From contig JAMSLZ010000010.1 in assembly GCA_026027325.1 (NCBI GenBank), forward strand, positions 930,001 through 994,000: 64,000 nucleotides of DNA, in the 5' to 3' direction. The notes beneath the pieces were generated by a model. The model saw only the letters and a program-made list of their open reading frames with translations. It was not told the DNA's origin and searched no databases. Both the position numbers and the translations under genes were made by a program. The DNA comes from Actinomucor elegans (taxonomy: Eukaryota > Mucoromycota > Mucoromycetes > Mucorales > Mucoraceae). Shown in pieces: positions 60,501-64,000 of the stretch; within the stretch, counting starts at the first letter, position 1; every line of letters starts with the position of its first letter.

Positions 60501-63500
60501 TTAGCAGTTTAAACATAGGAACCGACTTGAACATGGTCATGACGCCCATTAACTTGTCCAGTATACTGATATAGTTATTGTAACTGATAACTGGAGTTAG
60601 TTTGAACATTTTATAGTCATTTATGATGATGGATACTTGCTTAGTAGTGCCTTTTTGAAGCTCGGATGTATCAGGAGGGAAATGCTGAACATAGGACCTT
60701 TGTAGCTTCTTTGTAATCTTTAAAAAAAGGGGGGGGGGAGAGATTAGAGTAACAAGCATATACAATACAATAGATACTTACTTGTTTGGCATGATCTTCA
60801 TCTATACATATGAATACGGGAAGTAAATCAAGTGCACTATTCTTCACCTTGAATGGATGGTCATCGTCAAGCAGCCCCATAAAAATGTTCCAAACGAGAT
60901 CAAAGATAGGCTTTCCTTTAGACCTTGACATAATACCTGGATCTGCACCAAATAAGAGCTTCAAACAAAGAATAAGATCCAAAAGCTGATCTTCTGTCTG
61001 CCAATGAGCAACTCTACAAAAGTAATGGTTAGTACGCTTGCAAGGGGTGGGCACTACCTGGAACATTACATTGTTTTCAAAAAGATTGGCTCCTTTACAA
61101 GCTATATAATTAAATAAGTTAGAAACAGTACATTTAACTAAGCATACTTGCGCTCACTTCATTGGTTAGACTCCACACGAGCTTTCTCTGGCTGATCTTG
61201 TTTGCTTTCAGATATTCTAAAAGCAAGATAAGGTAATCGCGGGAGATGGGATCAGCTATTTGCTCACTCAAAACTAATGAAAAGACTTCAAAATGACTAG
61301 CAATACAATTTGAGACCTTGGTGTATAGAAAGAGTTAAACCTTGTAGTGTTAGACGGTACTTTATGGAATCAACTTACATATTCAATATACTTTTGAAAA
61401 ATCTCTATTTTTTGGGAATTGGAGAGTTTTTTCAATGGCCCTTGGAATCCGAGCAATTGTGCAGCGTATTGCTTTGCAAATCCTTTTTGAGAGAAGCATA
61501 TCACAATGGATCGACCTGTCAGTTGCAAATACAGAGGTTCTTGAGTGGATTTACAGTTCTTCAAGTATAAAGAGAACAATTGTTCGCAGTATTTGAAAGC
61601 ACTGTTAGGATACTTGTCATAGAGTAAAGATGATTTTTGACAAACGAAATCCAAAGCGCCAATCGACTGGAGGAATTCAATGCCATCTAATGTTTGACTT
61701 ATCTCGATAAGCAATGATCGTTCTGATAAAGAACATAGTTAGAGCACATACTTGACTTATTATATATGCACTTTCTAGTTACCTATATCGACTCCTTCAA
61801 TAAACAGCATATTTACTTTTTTATACTTTAGTACTTTACTGATGGACAAGGCTAACGAATCCATGAATTTGGGAGAAGAACGCTCAAGCATGGTGGTAAT
61901 AAAGTTTCTCGATATATCCAGAATACGTGCAACACTTGATTGTGTAATCGCATTACCATGATAAGCTTCTATTGTTTCTGAGGTTTGCTTTGGCATAATT
62001 AAGGCAGTAGATATCATATCTGTGAGGTTATTATGATATAAAGTATCAGCAAAGATACGTTCCAAGTATTGAAAGCTTCTATTTCCATTCTTGGGAGATC
62101 GAATCACCAAGTCTAAAAAGTAGATTAGGCGCATGGCATTATGTGTGTAAATGGACATAATCTTGTTCTTTTCAACTGGGCTTTGGTCAAGCTTCTCTTC
62201 GAGGTAATCATATGGCGTGTTTCTGATAAAGAAGGACAGAGAGACCAGGAACATGGACGAAGGTAACTGAAGTAATTCCAAGGGATCAATCACTTCGCGT
62301 TCAATCAACCAAATGTAACCATCAATGGTAGCATTCAATCGCTTAATCCAACTGAGATACTTGCTTATAGCGTGACTTTCATCATCTACTAAAGAAGGCG
62401 TTTGTAATTGTTCAGTCTCAAAGATATTAACCAAGGATAGTGGGTTTAAACATAGTTCTTTAGATAGCCAATGCGAGCAACTCTTGATATCAGGAAGTAA
62501 TATGGCGAATTCGGTAAAAAGAGTCATGCAAACTTTGGCATAGGTTCTCTGAAAGCTACCGCTTTCTTCAAATGTCCATTGGACAAGCTGGTACAAGTTT
62601 CTGACGGTGACTTCTCCAATAAAAGAGTGGCGATCATTTTCAGTGAGAAAGATATTGGACTTTTCGCGAATGATTCTTTTGATATGGTTGATGGCTTCAA
62701 TGATCTGACCTTGTGTGCCAATAGATGGATGATCTGCTTCGGCGATCTTTAGACTAACCAATAACTGACCCAATATTTCAAACGTATAGAGATTGACCAA
62801 GCTAGCCTCTTCTCGAAATAATCGGTAGATGTGATTGAATATTAATGACGCTCCAAATCGTTTGGAAGCACTAGGATTGACCATCAAATTGTATAGTCGT
62901 GTAATAAGGGATTTGATATTGTGAGTAGCATCGGTGGAACGAGTTGTTTGTTTGATGGACCATTTGACAAACTCTTGAATGCATTCAGCACCATAATCGC
63001 GAAGACCAGCATCCGTACTGCATGCAGCATCCAAGAACGTCTGCAAAAGCTCAATAGTCTCTGGGTTTTCGGCATGAGCGTTGTTTGTGAGCCAATGAAT
63101 GATTTGAGAGTAAAGTAGCTGATACATTTCTCTAGCAATTTGGTCAGGGTCAATGGCTAATCTCAGCATAACTGGAAATACACGCAAATAGAATTTGTGA
63201 TAGAGTGATTCAGTAGCCTTTTGAGTGGTTTTGGCTTGAAAGGCGCTGTTTCCAATCATATAAATAACAAGACCATGAAGTAACTCACAAGCAGCTACCT
63301 TGACTTTTCTGTCAGGTGATGATTCTGCAAGTTCACAGATACGTGGCAAATACTCATCAAGGTAGATGTCGACTTTGACATTCATGAAAGGAACTCGTAG
63401 CTTGAGTTTTCTTTCTGGGTCCCATGCCAGCATACCGTTATCTTGTATAGAACTTTTTCCTTCTAAGAGCAATTGCTTATTCTTGCCACCTAATCTACCC

Positions 63501-63994
63501 AGAAATCGCATCATTCTTTTCTGAAGTTCAGGCAGATCTGCATAATTGCGTTTGATAACACCCAATTGGTCAGATGTCATTTTAATACGAACAGATTGAT
63601 ATCGTCGCTGAGATGCTGTAGGTGTTTTGTATGATTTCTTTTTACCGTGCTGACCCTCTTCTTCGCCAAAAGAAACTACACCGACCAAAAGGTACTCATT
63701 GATGCAAGGTAAGATGCGGGACAAGAAATATGAATCAATGTCATAGTTTAGATCAGGATCCATTAGCTTATCAAGACTATTCATGGCAATAGTGGCCAAT
63801 GGATGATATGTGATACCTAGCCGAAGAGCCTTTTCAAGTGGTGTAATGAGTTCTGTAATATCAAAAAACTCGACTGGGTAAGCCAATATGAGACGAAGGC
63901 AAGATGCTAGCAATTCATCGGTAAACTGCTGTAATCTATGCCATACTACTTTGAGGTAATCGAGGACTACCAAGTACGTAACATATTCAGTAGG
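51590..63994 (-). CDS. PRKDC: DNA-dependent protein kinase catalytic subunit (DNA-PKcs), N-terminus beyond the window
   Basis: PI3K-like protein kinase that, in animals, is recruited by Ku to DNA ends for non-homologous end joining. The window holds roughly 12.4 kb of gene with about 30 short introns, an estimated 3,400-3,600 residues; the gene starts beyond position 64000 (the intron acceptor CTTTAG is at 64000-63995). HEAT/alpha-solenoid exons dominate 54-64 kb, the largest at 63994-61775. C-terminal blocks match DNA-PKcs rather than TOR, Tra1, ATM or ATR: ELEIPGQYDGLSKPCPELH then SLRKPKRICIYGTDEREHHF (53.2-53.0 kb), catalytic LGIGDRHLENF (about 52.5 kb), IPIDFGYAFG (52.35 kb), WYPQRKIAIAKRKLNRGNPA (51.9 kb) and the FATC end DANEQVKCLINLATDPRVLG...WAGWQPFL, with stop at 51592-51590. 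Catalytic Asp (DRH) and DFG are intact, so it looks active. Confidence 0.93.
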
Positions 63995-64000
63995 CTAAAG

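Noticed and set aside
1..64000. CRISPR arrays, operons, prophage or integrated viral genes
   Set aside because: No direct-repeat/spacer array, no polycistronic spacing and no phage-type or viral gene order; the DNA is plainly eukaryotic with spliced genes.

Overview
This is nuclear DNA of an AT-rich, intron-dense fungus. Genes are cut by introns of mostly 50-110 nt with GT-AG ends. Proteins such as a cell-wall-type MAP kinase kinase, a Vip1-like RRM protein and a fungal-type transcription factor occur beside genes that most yeasts and moulds lack: a DNA-PKcs (PRKDC) homologue, a BORCS5-like BORC subunit and a MINDY deubiquitinase. This mix, with the base composition and many short exons, points to an early-diverging lineage, most likely Mucoromycota (Mucorales). 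That placement is inference; no marker such as rRNA is present.

Layout. 1-1162: 3' part of an unrecognised multi-exon gene (minus), cut by the left edge. 2.0-7.9 kb: decayed mobile and duplicated DNA, comprising a broken Tc1/mariner (IS630-type) transposase, a 529-bp inverted repeat whose two arms appear identical and carry remnants of a PD-(D/E)XK-like ORF, and an F-box relic. 9.3-19.8 kb: Vip1-like RRM gene, a tyrosine-rich small protein, a Sel1-repeat protein, a GNAT acetyltransferase and a BORCS5-like gene. 21.4-27.2 kb: mitochondrial methionyl-tRNA formyltransferase, a fungal transcription-factor-like protein without a visible DNA-binding domain, ribosomal protein eL37 and a MAPKK. 27.3-31.2 kb: 4-kb gene desert with dispersed repeats. 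31.2-43.1 kb: HSF-type factor, MINDY deubiquitinase, a short repeat array, a ZC3H3-like CCCH protein, RFC1 and a triose-phosphate/nucleotide-sugar-type transporter. 44.7-50.3 kb: nucleoside diphosphate kinase, a mitochondrial carrier and 3-hydroxyanthranilate 3,4-dioxygenase. 51.6-64.0 kb: a very large DNA-PKcs gene (minus), complete at its C-terminus and cut at the right edge.

The genes are ordinary dispersed eukaryotic loci, not an operon or cluster. Functional links are loose: RFC1 and DNA-PKcs both concern DNA replication and repair, and the formyltransferase and carrier are mitochondrial. Exon models were built by hand from splice motifs and checked for codon phase across every junction. 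They are predictions without transcript support. Intergenic DNA is AT-rich and holds homopolymer runs up to 39 nt and a diverged repeat family centred on a palindromic ATCTATAGATC-like core.
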